Source: Alistipes sp. (GTDB lineage: Bacteria; Bacteroidota; Bacteroidia; Bacteroidales; Rikenellaceae). From it: a stretch of DNA of 64,000 bases. The notes under the pieces are model-generated. The model ran no database searches, was not told where the DNA came from, and saw only the letters and a program-made list of their open reading frames with translations. A program made the translations under genes and the position numbers. Positions 9,421 through 17,857 of this stretch are shown here, piece after piece (the first letter of the stretch is position 1; the number at the start of each line of letters is the position of its first letter). Location of the stretch: assembly GCA_017937125.1 (NCBI GenBank), contig JAGBEH010000006.1:1-64000 (forward strand). The letters are read 5' to 3'.

Positions 9421-10013
9421 AGATAATATGTATCGAGAACGGTTACGCATCGGTAGGACGACCTGCCGAGCCGATATTCTACCTTAAGCCCGATACGGCG
9501 CTGCTGCGCAACAACGACCCGTTCTATATCCCCGATTTCACGCGGCGGATAGAGTACGGATGCGAGCTTGTAGTAAGGATAAATCGGGTGGGCAAGTACA
9601 TCGAAAGCCGTTTCGCGCACCGTTATTACGACGAGGTGGGGCTCGGCATAGGTTTCACGGCCGCCGACCTGTTGCAGCGCGCCGAGAGCGAAGGTCTGCC
9701 GTGGGAATCCGCTAAGAGTTTCGACCGTTCGGCCGCATTGTCGCCGCGATTTCTGCCGCTTGCGGAGGCGGGAGACATAAACGCATTGAACTTCGCGATG
9801 GAGGTGAACGGGCAGATACGGCAGCAGGGCGCGACGAAAGATATGCAAACGACGATAGACGACATAATAAGCCGCGTTTCGCGGTTTATGACGCTGAAGA
9901 TGGGCGACCTCATCTATACGGGGACTCCCTGCGCCGCGGTTACGGCATGCGAAGGGGACAACGTACGGGGTACGCTCGGCGGAGAGGAGTTGATGAATTT
10001 CGACATAAGATAA
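9417..10013 (+). CDS. FAH-family protein with two expected metal ligands replaced
   Basis: A 198-residue single-domain fumarylacetoacetate hydrolase-family protein. The family frame is clear: EPIFYLKPDTALL, YGCELVVRIN, RFAHRYYDE, GLPWESAKSFD, VNGQIRQQGATKDM and the GDLIYTGTP motif near the end. The E-x-E metal pair of the family is here Gly-Cys-Glu (first Glu replaced by Gly), and the Asp of the usual DFTARDLQ-like motif is also Gly (GFTAADLLQ). With two of the usual Mg ligands missing, hydrolase or decarboxylase activity is doubtful (inference from family structures). It is translationally coupled to lpxB through an ATGA overlap, an arrangement that suggests selection for co-expression rather than decay; there are no frameshifts. 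Confidence 0.82.
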   Translation: MKIICIENGYASVGRPAEPIFYLKPDTALLRNNDPFYIPDFTRRIEYGCELVVRINRVGKYIESRFAHRYYDEVGLGIGFTAADLLQRAESEGLPWESAKSFDRSAALSPRFLPLAEAGDINALNFAMEVNGQIRQQGATKDMQTTIDDIISRVSRFMTLKMGDLIYTGTPCAAVTACEGDNVRGTLGGEELMNFDIR

Positions 10014-10039
10014 CTTAAAACAAACACTATCACAGCAAG

Positions 10040-12073
10040 ATGAAGAGACTGGCAACTATCCTGATGCTTGCGGTCGCAGTAACCGCTACGGCACAGCAAC
10101 GGCTCAACGAAGATTACAAACAGCGCCGCAAGGCTTCGACGGAGAACAAGGAGCTGAAAGCTCCCGAGTACATCCCGTTCTCGCTCGGCGCCATAAAGCC
10201 CGAAGGGTGGCTCAAGGAGTGGGCCGATATGGCCGCCGACGGCATTACCGGACACCTCGACGAACGCAACGTCACTTTCGAAAAGGGATGGACGGGAGAG
10301 ATATTCACGGGCCGCGGCATTCGCAAGGACGCTACGGGCTGGCCTTTGGAGCAGTGCGCCTACTGGCTCGACGGCGCCGTACGCCTCGCATGGCTGACCG
10401 ACAACAAGCCGTTGCAGGAGAAGACGCGGCGGCGAATGAACATAATCGTGGACAGCATCCTCTCTTCGCCGCGCGAAGCGTTCGTGTATTGGACGGATGC
10501 ACCGGTAGATTCGGTAGAGGTCAAACAGCACCGCTTCAACAACTGGGCATGCTCGCATATGGCGCGTGCAATGCTGGGATATTATCAGGCGACGGGCGAC
10601 GGCAAGGTGGTGGAGGCGCTGCTCAAGGGGTATAAACATATGCCCACGCATCCCTACATCAACCAGCGCAAAGGCCACAGCGGTTTCGCGCAGGTGGAGC
10701 CTATGCTCGAAATGTACCGTCTGACGGGGCGGCGCTCGTTCCTCGACTCGCTGCGCGCCCTTTCGAAGAATCCGACGTTCGTCGGCCGTATGGAGTTCCT
10801 CAAGAAAAACGGGGTGCAGCCCGACCACGGCGTAGCTATATCCGAGGATATGCGCTTCCCCGCCGAACTGTATCTCGCCACGGGCGACCGTTCGCTGTTG
10901 GAAGTTTCGCAGGCGGGTTACGACACCCTGCGTGCCAAGCACCTGCTGCCCTACGGCGCATTCTCCAGCGAGGAGCATACCGCAGGCATCGGAGCTACGC
11001 GCCACACCGAATCGTGCAACATCACCACGGCCGAGTGGAGCTATGAAAAGATGCTCGAAATCACGGGCGAACTGCGTTATGCCGATTACATAGAAGCCGT
11101 GTTCATCAACGGCGCGTCGAACGTTTTCTCGCGCGATATGCAGCTCGTCTCGTACTATCAGGCACCCAACCACGTCGAGAAGGTATTCCCGGCGGATATC
11201 CCGCACGACCCCTATTCGTTGGTGCTGGGGACGCACGAGAGCTACTTCTATCGCGAGTTCGGCCACGAGGTGCTCTGCTGCGCGGGCAACAGCAACCGTA
11301 TAATCCCCTATTACATTATGCATATGTGGCTCGGAACGAAAGATCGCGGCGTTCTGGCCTCGCTCTACGGACCGTCGCGCTTCAACGGTGTAGCAGGTGC
11401 CAAAGACATTCCCGTGGAGATAATCGAGACCACCGATTATCCCTATGACGAAACCGTAACGTTCGAGATAAATCCCGAAAAGGCGGTACGCTTCCCGCTC
11501 TATCTCCGCATACCTGCATGGTGCAGCGATTACGAGCTGGAGGCAGGCGACGGTGCCCGAATTACGAAGGAGGGGCAGTCGGTGCGCATCGACCGCAAGT
11601 GGGAAAAAGGCGATAAAGTGACGCTAAGGCTCAAAATGGAGATACGCGTGGAGACAGGGTGTGAAACGCCGTTCCCGCAGACCCCGCATTTCCGCAAGAA
11701 CCGTCCCATCGCCAAGATTACCGACATAAATTCGCCTTATGCCTGCGTATATTACGGTCCGCTGCTGATGGCGCTGCCGCTTAAAGATGCCACGCCCAAC
11801 ACTCAGGTCGGGGGACAGAAGTGGAACTATGCGCTCGTTGTCGATAAGGTGAAGAATGCCAAGATAATACGCCGCCCGATTTCGCAGAGCGACTTTTGGC
11901 GGTACGACGCTCCCGTTGCCCTCGAGACCGATGCCGTGGAGTTCGACTGGCAGCCGACGCCCGTAGAGGCGCTGCCGAAAGAGAAGGTGAAGGGCGGCAA
12001 GCCTGCCAAGATAGTGCTCACGCCCTATGCTTCGTCTAAATTCCATATTTCGATGTTCCCTGTAGCGGAATAG
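10040..12073 (+). CDS. GH127-type beta-L-arabinofuranosidase (DUF1680), secreted
   Basis: A 677-residue exported glycoside hydrolase with a Sec signal peptide (about 1-18, ending TATAQQ). It has an alpha/alpha barrel at about 45-450 followed by beta-sandwich domains. The zinc and nucleophile residues of the GH127 family are in place: Glu324 and Cys326 (TESCN) and the vicinal Cys413-Cys414 (VLCCAGN), corresponding to the Glu, Cys, Cys, Cys set in which a zinc-bound cysteine is the nucleophile. It probably releases beta-L-arabinofuranose or a related sugar from plant glycans in the periplasm; GH127 and its sister families (e.g. GH146) cannot be separated here. Solitary, with no SusCD pair nearby, and followed by a strong hairpin. 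Confidence 0.88.
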   Translation: MKRLATILMLAVAVTATAQQRLNEDYKQRRKASTENKELKAPEYIPFSLGAIKPEGWLKEWADMAADGITGHLDERNVTFEKGWTGEIFTGRGIRKDATGWPLEQCAYWLDGAVRLAWLTDNKPLQEKTRRRMNIIVDSILSSPREAFVYWTDAPVDSVEVKQHRFNNWACSHMARAMLGYYQATGDGKVVEALLKGYKHMPTHPYINQRKGHSGFAQVEPMLEMYRLTGRRSFLDSLRALSKNPTFVGRMEFLKKNGVQPDHGVAISEDMRFPAELYLATGDRSLLEVSQAGYDTLRAKHLLPYGAFSSEEHTAGIGATRHTESCNITTAEWSYEKMLEITGELRYADYIEAVFINGASNVFSRDMQLVSYYQAPNHVEKVFPADIPHDPYSLVLGTHESYFYREFGHEVLCCAGNSNRIIPYYIMHMWLGTKDRGVLASLYGPSRFNGVAGAKDIPVEIIETTDYPYDETVTFEINPEKAVRFPLYLRIPAWCSDYELEAGDGARITKEGQSVRIDRKWEKGDKVTLRLKMEIRVETGCETPFPQTPHFRKNRPIAKITDINSPYACVYYGPLLMALPLKDATPNTQVGGQKWNYALVVDKVKNAKIIRRPISQSDFWRYDAPVALETDAVEFDWQPTPVEALPKEKVKGGKPAKIVLTPYASSKFHISMFPVAE

Positions 12074-12090
12074 CGGATTCGTTATAACGG

Positions 12091-12121
12091 AACGGCCGCC
12101 CGACAATTTCGGGCGGCCGTT
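12091..12121 (+). terminator. Strong hairpin after the GH127 gene
   Basis: A perfect 13-bp stem (12091-12103 with 12109-12121) with a 5-base loop, 17 bp after the stop codon. The U-tract is poor, but no other terminator is present before the next promoter. Confidence 0.75.
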
Positions 12122-12451
12122 CTTGCATACGTCGTACGCCTAACGCTCGTACAACGTCCTTACCACAGCTTCCAGCCCGTCCTCGTTCGGCAGCGACGGT
12201 GACGGTTGTTTATTTTAATAATATTACTTACTTTTGTGCTGGCAAAGTTAAAAAGAGAGTAATTATAAAACAAGTAGTTACAGCCGAAGCAGATACTTAC
12301 CCGCAGGTAACGAAAATTGAACTGCAAGGGTTTTCGGAATAAAAATTTTTCGAAAAAAAATTGTTTCGACAGTATGTTTCCCGCTCTCGACAGTCGAAAG
12401 AGAGAAGAGATTATTAAAACGGAAGACGACATAACATAGCTGCACATTACT
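12122..12451 (+). promoter_or_regulatory. Promoter and long leader before the HxlR gene
   Basis: A match to the Bacteroidetes promoter lies at 12206-12236: TTG at 12206-12208, 20 bp, TACTTTTG at 12229-12236. This predicts a leader of about 210 nt that is A/T-rich and contains an A8 run (near 12352-12360). I see no known riboswitch. HxlR regulators often bind their own upstream region, so an operator is likely here but cannot be placed. Confidence 0.55.
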
Positions 12452-12850
12452 ATGACTAAAAAAGTTTACGACGGCTTTTGTCCGATAAGGCACATCCTCG
12501 ACCGCATGGGCGACAAATGGTCGATGCTTATCCTGACGACCATACACTCCGAAGGCGTCATACGTTTCGGCGAGCTCGGCCGCGCCATACCCGACATCTC
12601 TCAAAAGATGCTGACATCGACATTGCGCACGCTCGAAGCCGACGGATACATATCCCGCGAGATCTTTCCCGAAATACCGCCGCGCGTAGAGTACCGTATG
12701 ACGCCGCTCGGCAAGACCCTCATACCTCACATAAACGGCCTGATAGAGTGGGCATCGGCACACCGCAGCGATATTCTCTCCTCGCGGGATATGTATACGG
12801 CCGCCTGCTCGGGCACGCAAGCCGGTGGCGATAAAATACCGGAACAGTAA
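12452..12850 (+). CDS. HxlR-family winged-helix transcriptional regulator
   Basis: A 132-residue MarR-like DNA-binding protein. The pattern C-P-x-x-x-x-L near the N-terminus (Cys10), GDKWSMLIL, the RFGELGRAIPDISQKMLTSTLR recognition region and the wing YRMTPLG are the HxlR signature. Cys10 is at the position of the redox- or electrophile-sensing cysteine in some family members; sensing here is inference. The gene begins about 215 bp after a promoter and is followed by a lipoprotein gene 19 bp downstream, which it may control or be co-transcribed with. Confidence 0.9.
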   Translation: MTKKVYDGFCPIRHILDRMGDKWSMLILTTIHSEGVIRFGELGRAIPDISQKMLTSTLRTLEADGYISREIFPEIPPRVEYRMTPLGKTLIPHINGLIEWASAHRSDILSSRDMYTAACSGTQAGGDKIPEQ

Positions 12851-12869
12851 CCTGATAAACCTTGAAAAT

Positions 12870-14003
12870 ATGAAAAAAACATTGTTTTTGCTTTTGTGCG
12901 CGGCCTCGACGGTTGCCTCCTGCTCGTCCGATAACGGCAACGGCGGGAAAACTGACAGCGGTAGGAATGTCGTTTACGAACTGACGGCATTGCACAAGGT
13001 CTTCGGTTTCGACGGTCAGAAACGTTATGCCTACTGTCCGTCGGTGATGACTGCGGAAGACGGAACGACGCACGTATGGTTCTGCGGCAACCCGACCGAG
13101 AATGTCTTCGTGGACAATATCTATCATCTTACGATAGCTGCCGACGGCACGGTCTCGGAGCCTGAAAGCGTATTGCAACCGAGCGGTGCGGGTACGTGGG
13201 ACAGCCAGCACGTCTGCGACCCTTCTGTCGTAAAGGGCGAATTCCTCTGTGACGGGCATACCTATTCGTACGCGATGTTCTATTTGGGTTCGTCCGTCGA
13301 ATATTACTATAACGAGATAGGCGTGGCGTTCGCCGACGACCCGAATGCCGCGACGTGGGTGAAATACGGCAAGCAGCTGGTAACCAAGACGTGGTCCGAG
13401 GAGGGCGAGCAGGTTCTCGGCGGCGGTAAGGCGTGGGGCGTAGGCCAGCCTTCGGCATTCTCGGTCGATGGACGCGGGGGAGTGATACTCACCTACACCG
13501 TCGGCGACAGGGATGGGACGCGCGTGGTTTGGCGGCAGTGCAATTTGTCGGATATGTCGCATCCCGATACGGGAGCGGCGAAACGTATGACGGCCAACGG
13601 GTTCGGTAATCTGAGCGGTGCGGCTGACTATACGCGCAATATGGATTTTATGTACGATGCCGTCGGCAGGACGGTATATGCCGTGCGGCCGCTGAACCCC
13701 TGTCCGACGACCTATCCGTCGTATATCGGCAGTGCCGTGGAGGTGGCCTCCATTCCGTACGGCGATTTCAGAAACGGTACGGGCAAGTGGACGCCGCTGG
13801 TGCGCGTGAACAGCGTGCAGACGGGGTTCCCGCGCACGCATAATGCGGCGCTCGAACGCGATGCCTACGGCCGTGCGGCTTCGCGCGAGAAGATCGGGGT
13901 GTACTATACCGTCAGCCGTGCCGAGCCTTTGGTGTCGGCGACGTACGGCAATCACGCCGAGTGGAGTTATGCCATATGGTGCGGTTCGCTGAATTTGAAA
14001 TAG
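12870..14003 (+). CDS. Lipoprotein with probable five-bladed beta-propeller
   Basis: A 377-residue lipoprotein (lipobox VASC near residue 18, then Ser-Ser-Asp). The mature part resembles the five-bladed propeller fold of GH32/GH43/GH130-type proteins: RYAYCPSVMTAEDGTTHVWFC near the start, repeated Y/W-G blades and DPSVV and GVGQPSAF segments where substrate-facing Asp residues sit in this fold. I cannot assign a catalytic triad, so it may be a sugar-binding or glycosidase-like surface protein. Start chosen at the ATG beginning the signal peptide, 19 bp after the HxlR stop; the frame is open upstream but overlaps hxlR. Followed by a strong terminator. Confidence 0.75.
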   Translation: MKKTLFLLLCAASTVASCSSDNGNGGKTDSGRNVVYELTALHKVFGFDGQKRYAYCPSVMTAEDGTTHVWFCGNPTENVFVDNIYHLTIAADGTVSEPESVLQPSGAGTWDSQHVCDPSVVKGEFLCDGHTYSYAMFYLGSSVEYYYNEIGVAFADDPNAATWVKYGKQLVTKTWSEEGEQVLGGGKAWGVGQPSAFSVDGRGGVILTYTVGDRDGTRVVWRQCNLSDMSHPDTGAAKRMTANGFGNLSGAADYTRNMDFMYDAVGRTVYAVRPLNPCPTTYPSYIGSAVEVASIPYGDFRNGTGKWTPLVRVNSVQTGFPRTHNAALERDAYGRAASREKIGVYYTVSRAEPLVSATYGNHAEWSYAIWCGSLNLK

Positions 14004-14060
14004 CTGTCGGGCGGATGCGGCTTTGACGCAGGCGCGTCCGGCCCCGTACGACGGTCGGGA

Positions 14061-14100
14061 AACGCGGAAGACGGACAAGCGTCCGTCTTCCGCGTTTTTT
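14061..14100 (+). terminator. Intrinsic terminator after the propeller lipoprotein
   Basis: A perfect 16-bp stem (14061-14076 with 14081-14096), AAGC loop and a run of six T. It isolates the murG operon from upstream transcription. Confidence 0.92.
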
Positions 14101-14112
14101 GACTGAAATGCG

Positions 14113-14143
14113 TTTGTTCTTACGGGAATTATCGTTATTTTTG
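14113..14143 (+). promoter_or_regulatory. Promoter of the murG-murC-ftsQAZ operon
   Basis: TTTG at 14113-14116, 19 bp, TATTTTTG at 14136-14143, an excellent match to the Bacteroidetes housekeeping consensus. The murG ATG follows 25 bp later. Confidence 0.85.
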
Positions 14144-14168
14144 TAAATCTTTCGCAAGTTGTGGAGTT

Positions 14169-15269
14169 ATGAAAAGAATAATATTGTCGGGAGGCGGTAC
14201 GGGAGGCCATATATACCCTGCCGTAGCCGTGGCCGAAGAACTTACAAAGCGTTTCGGCGACGATGTCGAGCTGCTGTTCGTCGGCGCCGAAGGTAAGATG
14301 GAGATGGAAAAGGTGCCTGCTTCGGGGTACAAGATCATAGGGTTGCCCGTGGTCGGCATACAGCGCCGTCTGACGTGGAAAAATCTGTCGGTGCCGTTCC
14401 GTCTGGCCAAGAGCCTGATGAAAGCGCGCGGGCTTATCAAGGTGTTCAAACCCGATGCCGTCGTCGGCTTCGGCGGCTATGCCAGTGCGCCGATATTGTG
14501 GGCGGCACAGCGTATGAAGGTGCCGACCGTGATTCAGGAACAGAATTCGTATGCGGGTGTAGCCAATAAGATACTTTCGAAGCGCGCAGATCGTATTTGC
14601 GTGGCATACGACGGTATGGAGAGATTTTTCCCCGCCTCGAAGATAGTGATGACGGGCAATCCGCTGCGCGGCAGTTTCGGAAAGGATACGGCCGACCGCG
14701 CCGAGGCTTTGAAATATTACGGCTTTACCGACGAGCTGCCCGTACTGCTCATCGTCGGCGGGTCGCTCGGGACGCGTACGCTGAACAATATGATGAAATC
14801 GTGGCTCGTGACGCTCGGCGGCGAGGCTCCCGTGCAGGTCATATGGCAGACGGGCAAGATCTACGAGCGGGAGATGAGCGATTTTATGAAGGCTTATCCG
14901 ACGAAGAACATATGGCAGGGAGCGTTTATCGAGCGTATGGACTACGCATATGCGGCGGCCGATCTGGTAATATCGCGCAGCGGTGCCTGCACGGTGTCGG
15001 AGTTGTGCCTCGCGGGCAAGCCGACGCTTTTCGTTCCGTCGCCCAACGTGGCCGAAGACCACCAGACCAAGAATGCGCAGGCGCTGGCCGACAAGGGTGC
15101 CGCCGTTATCGTCCGTGACGGCGAAGCGGTCGAATGCGCTATGGACAAGGCGCTGGAACTGTTGAATAACCGTAAGAAACTCAAGTCTTTGAGTACCAAT
15201 ATAGAAAAACTTGCCGTCGCGGATGCTGCGGCACGTGTGGCGGACGAGATTGAAAAAGTTATGAAGTGA
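14169..15269 (+). CDS. murG: UDP-GlcNAc--lipid I GlcNAc transferase
   Basis: A 366-residue GT28 enzyme that adds GlcNAc to lipid I, making lipid II on the inner face of the membrane. The N-terminal GGGTGGHIYPA loop, GFGGYASAP, QEQNSYAG and the C-terminal SRSGACTVSEL nucleotide-sugar site are intact. Length is normal. It heads an operon with its own promoter; in many Bacteroidetes ftsW and murD lie just upstream, but here a terminator and an unrelated lipoprotein do. Its TGA overlaps the murC ATG by one base. Confidence 0.97.
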   Translation: MKRIILSGGGTGGHIYPAVAVAEELTKRFGDDVELLFVGAEGKMEMEKVPASGYKIIGLPVVGIQRRLTWKNLSVPFRLAKSLMKARGLIKVFKPDAVVGFGGYASAPILWAAQRMKVPTVIQEQNSYAGVANKILSKRADRICVAYDGMERFFPASKIVMTGNPLRGSFGKDTADRAEALKYYGFTDELPVLLIVGGSLGTRTLNNMMKSWLVTLGGEAPVQVIWQTGKIYEREMSDFMKAYPTKNIWQGAFIERMDYAYAAADLVISRSGACTVSELCLAGKPTLFVPSPNVAEDHQTKNAQALADKGAAVIVRDGEAVECAMDKALELLNNRKKLKSLSTNIEKLAVADAAARVADEIEKVMK

Positions 15270-16657
15270 TGGAGTTCGGAAACGTGTATTTTCTGGGTAT
15301 CGGCGGCATAGGGATGAGTGCTCTCGCCAGATACTTTATGTATGAAGGCAAGCGTGTGGCGGGCTACGACCGCACGCCGTCGCAGCTGACGTCCGAGCTC
15401 GAAGCCGAAGGCGCCGCGATACATTATGAGGACGATATTCGGCTTGTGCCGTCGGAATTTCTCGATCCCGAAAGCACTATTGTGGTCTATACCCCCGCCG
15501 TGCCTGCCGACCACAGCGAATTGGTGTGGTTCCGCCGCGAGGGTTTCGAGGTGGTGAAGCGTTCGCAGATGTTGGGCTATCTGTCGCAGGGCAAATATGT
15601 AATGGCCGTGTCGGGAACGCACGGAAAAACCACTACCACCACTCTCGCAGCGTGGCTGAACCGTGAAGTCGCGGGCGGCGGGAGTGCATTCCTCGGCGGC
15701 ATATCGAAGAATTTCGGGAGCAACCTCGTGCTCGGGGACGGCGACCGTTTGGCCGTCGAGGCGGACGAGTTCGACCGTTCGTTCCTGCGCCTGTATCCCG
15801 ACGTGGCGGTCGTTACGTCGGCCGATGCCGACCACCTCGACATATACGGAACGCATGAAGCCGTGAAGGAGGCATTTTCGCAGTTTGTCGGTCAGATACG
15901 GCCGAACGGTGCGCTGATTATCAAAGAGGGGGTCGATATTGCGATAGATAATCCCGATATAGATGTCTGGCGTTATTCGTACGACACGCCTTGCGATTTC
16001 TATGCCCGCAATGTCGTGCTCGCGGGCGGCGGGCATTACCGTTACGATATCGTGACGCCCGACGGCGTGATAGAGGACTGTACGCTTGGAGTCCCCGGAT
16101 GGGTGAATATCGAGAACTCGGTTGCTGCGGTGGCTATGTTGTGGTGCGCCGCGCGCCGCGACGGCAGGACGTTGGATGCGGAGCGCCTGCGCAGGGCATT
16201 GGCTGAGTTCGAGGGCGTGAAACGGCGTTTCGAGTTCTATATCAATACGCCCGAAATAGTGTATATGGACGATTATGCTCACCATCCGCGCGAGCTGTCG
16301 GCGACGATAACGTCGGTGAAGAAAATGTTCCCCGAGCGCCGCGTAACGGCCGTCTTCCAGCCGCACCTCTATACCCGTACCCGCGACCTGTACGAGGAGT
16401 TCGCCGAAGCGCTGTCCGAAGCGGACGAGGTCGTGCTGCTGCCGATATATCCCGCCCGTGAGGAGCCGATAGAAGGCGTTACGGCCGAGATAATCGCCGA
16501 GCGGGTTACCGTGCCGTACCGTATGACGGACCGCGAACACCTGGCCGAGACGTTGGCGGCGATGCCCGTGGATGTGGTGGTGACATTCGGCGCGGGCAAC
16601 ATAGATGCCTGCTGCGGCAAAGTGGCCGCGGCCTTGAGGTCGAAATTCGGTAAATGA
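15269..16657 (+). CDS. murC: UDP-N-acetylmuramate--L-alanine ligase
   Basis: A 462-residue Mur ligase that adds L-Ala to UDP-MurNAc using ATP. GIGGIGMSALA (UDP-MurNAc binding) and SGTHGKTTTTTL (P-loop) are in the N-terminal half; the DDYAHHPREL and RDLYEEFAE segments mark the C-terminal domain. The ATG at 15269 is preferred over an in-frame GTG one codon earlier. It overlaps ftsQ by 4 bp (ATGA). Confidence 0.96.
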   Translation: MEFGNVYFLGIGGIGMSALARYFMYEGKRVAGYDRTPSQLTSELEAEGAAIHYEDDIRLVPSEFLDPESTIVVYTPAVPADHSELVWFRREGFEVVKRSQMLGYLSQGKYVMAVSGTHGKTTTTTLAAWLNREVAGGGSAFLGGISKNFGSNLVLGDGDRLAVEADEFDRSFLRLYPDVAVVTSADADHLDIYGTHEAVKEAFSQFVGQIRPNGALIIKEGVDIAIDNPDIDVWRYSYDTPCDFYARNVVLAGGGHYRYDIVTPDGVIEDCTLGVPGWVNIENSVAAVAMLWCAARRDGRTLDAERLRRALAEFEGVKRRFEFYINTPEIVYMDDYAHHPRELSATITSVKKMFPERRVTAVFQPHLYTRTRDLYEEFAEALSEADEVVLLPIYPAREEPIEGVTAEIIAERVTVPYRMTDREHLAETLAAMPVDVVVTFGAGNIDACCGKVAAALRSKFGK

Positions 16658-17751
16658 CTGAAAAACTGGGACGATATGCGTTGTTGCTCACGGTGTGGGG
16701 CATAGTGCTGGGCTACGTAGTATGCTCGGCCGTATTGTCGTGCCGCCACCGTTCGCAGCAGGTCGTCGAGAGCGTAGCCATCGAGATAACGGACAGTACG
16801 GAGCTCGGACATCTGGTGTCGAGCCGTATGGTGCGCGAATGGATCCTGCGCAGCGGCATAAATACGATAGGCGTGCCCGTCGGGGGTGTGGATCTGAGAG
16901 GCATCGAGGGTGTCATCGCCAAGAACGGGTTCGTGGGCAGGGTCGATGCCTATGTCTCCTATACGGGCGTACTGCATATCGAGGTCAGCCAGCGGCGCCC
17001 GATGATGCGCCTGCTGATGAACGGATTCGACGCTTATGCGACCGAATCGGGATTCGTCTTCCGCTCGCCGTCGGCATCCGCTTTGTATGTACCTGTGGTT
17101 ACGGGCAGTTATATGCCTCCGTTCCCGCCGACTTACGAGGGCGATGTGCGTGCATGTATCGATGCCCGAATCGCCGAAACGGAGGAGCGGATAAAGGCTA
17201 TAGGCCGCGATAAGATTCCCGTGTACCGAATCGAGGATTCGCTGACGAAACTCATCAGGCACGAGCGTCGGCGCAGGGTGTCGAAGAAGTGGTTCGAATC
17301 GAGGGACGACTATCAGAAACGGGTGGATGATCTGCGTGCCGAGAAGCGCCGCAACCTGAAGCGCCTGCGCGGCGAACTGCGCCACGCCAACAGCCGCGCG
17401 GATAAAATTACGGAGCGCCAGAATGCCGAATATCGCATCCAAAAAAAGTTGGAGAAAAGATATGAAGATTTCCTTAAACTGATTAACTTTGTCGGATGGA
17501 TAGAGGACGATGATTTCTGGCGGGCGGAAATCGTGCAGATAGTTGCCAAATCGACCCCGAGCGGCTCCGTGGAAGTGGAACTCATTCCTCGCAGCGGCTC
17601 GTACGTCATCGTCTTCGGACAGATAGAGAACGTCGAGGCGAAGTTCGGAAAACTGATGCGCTTTTATCGCGACGGATTGCGCAATATCGGCTGGGACGAA
17701 TACTCTTCGATAAATATCGCCTACGAGGGTCAGGTCGTCTGTCGGAAATAG
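16654..17751 (+). CDS. ftsQ: Cell division protein FtsQ with large charged insertion
   Basis: A 365-residue bitopic divisome protein. A short cytoplasmic N-terminus and one TM helix (about 9-28) are followed by a POTRA-like domain (about 38-110, SVAIEITDSTELGHLVSSRMV) and the beta domain, whose end (VEVELIPRSGSYVIVFGQIENVEAKFGKL) is well conserved. Between about residues 165 and 268 there is an extra segment of roughly 100 residues, very rich in Arg, Lys and Glu and probably helical, that typical FtsQ proteins (about 240-280 residues) lack. It also contains an A7-G slippery heptamer (17442-17448). Overlaps murC by 4 bp. Confidence 0.88.
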   Translation: MTEKLGRYALLLTVWGIVLGYVVCSAVLSCRHRSQQVVESVAIEITDSTELGHLVSSRMVREWILRSGINTIGVPVGGVDLRGIEGVIAKNGFVGRVDAYVSYTGVLHIEVSQRRPMMRLLMNGFDAYATESGFVFRSPSASALYVPVVTGSYMPPFPPTYEGDVRACIDARIAETEERIKAIGRDKIPVYRIEDSLTKLIRHERRRRVSKKWFESRDDYQKRVDDLRAEKRRNLKRLRGELRHANSRADKITERQNAEYRIQKKLEKRYEDFLKLINFVGWIEDDDFWRAEIVQIVAKSTPSGSVEVELIPRSGSYVIVFGQIENVEAKFGKLMRFYRDGLRNIGWDEYSSINIAYEGQVVCRK

Positions 17752-17820
17752 CCGTGTCTGCCTGCGGGGCCGCATATCGCGGGCGGGGACGTGAAGAGAG
17801 GTTGCGGGGTGCTGACTGCG

Positions 17821-17838
17821 CGCGGGACGGGTCCCGCG
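17821..17838 (+). repeat. GC-rich hairpin between ftsQ and ftsA
   Basis: A perfect 7-bp stem (17821-17827 with 17832-17838) and CGGG loop in the 106-bp ftsQ-ftsA gap, ending 19 bp before the ftsA ATG. No poly-U follows. It could adjust ftsA translation or act as an RNA-processing site. Confidence 0.4.
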
Positions 17839-17857
17839 TCGTTTGGGAAATAAGAGT

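Noticed and set aside
12160-12447. Minus-strand 95-codon frame before the HxlR gene
   Set aside because: Low-complexity Phe/Ser/Leu translation of A/T-rich leader DNA, without promoter or start support.
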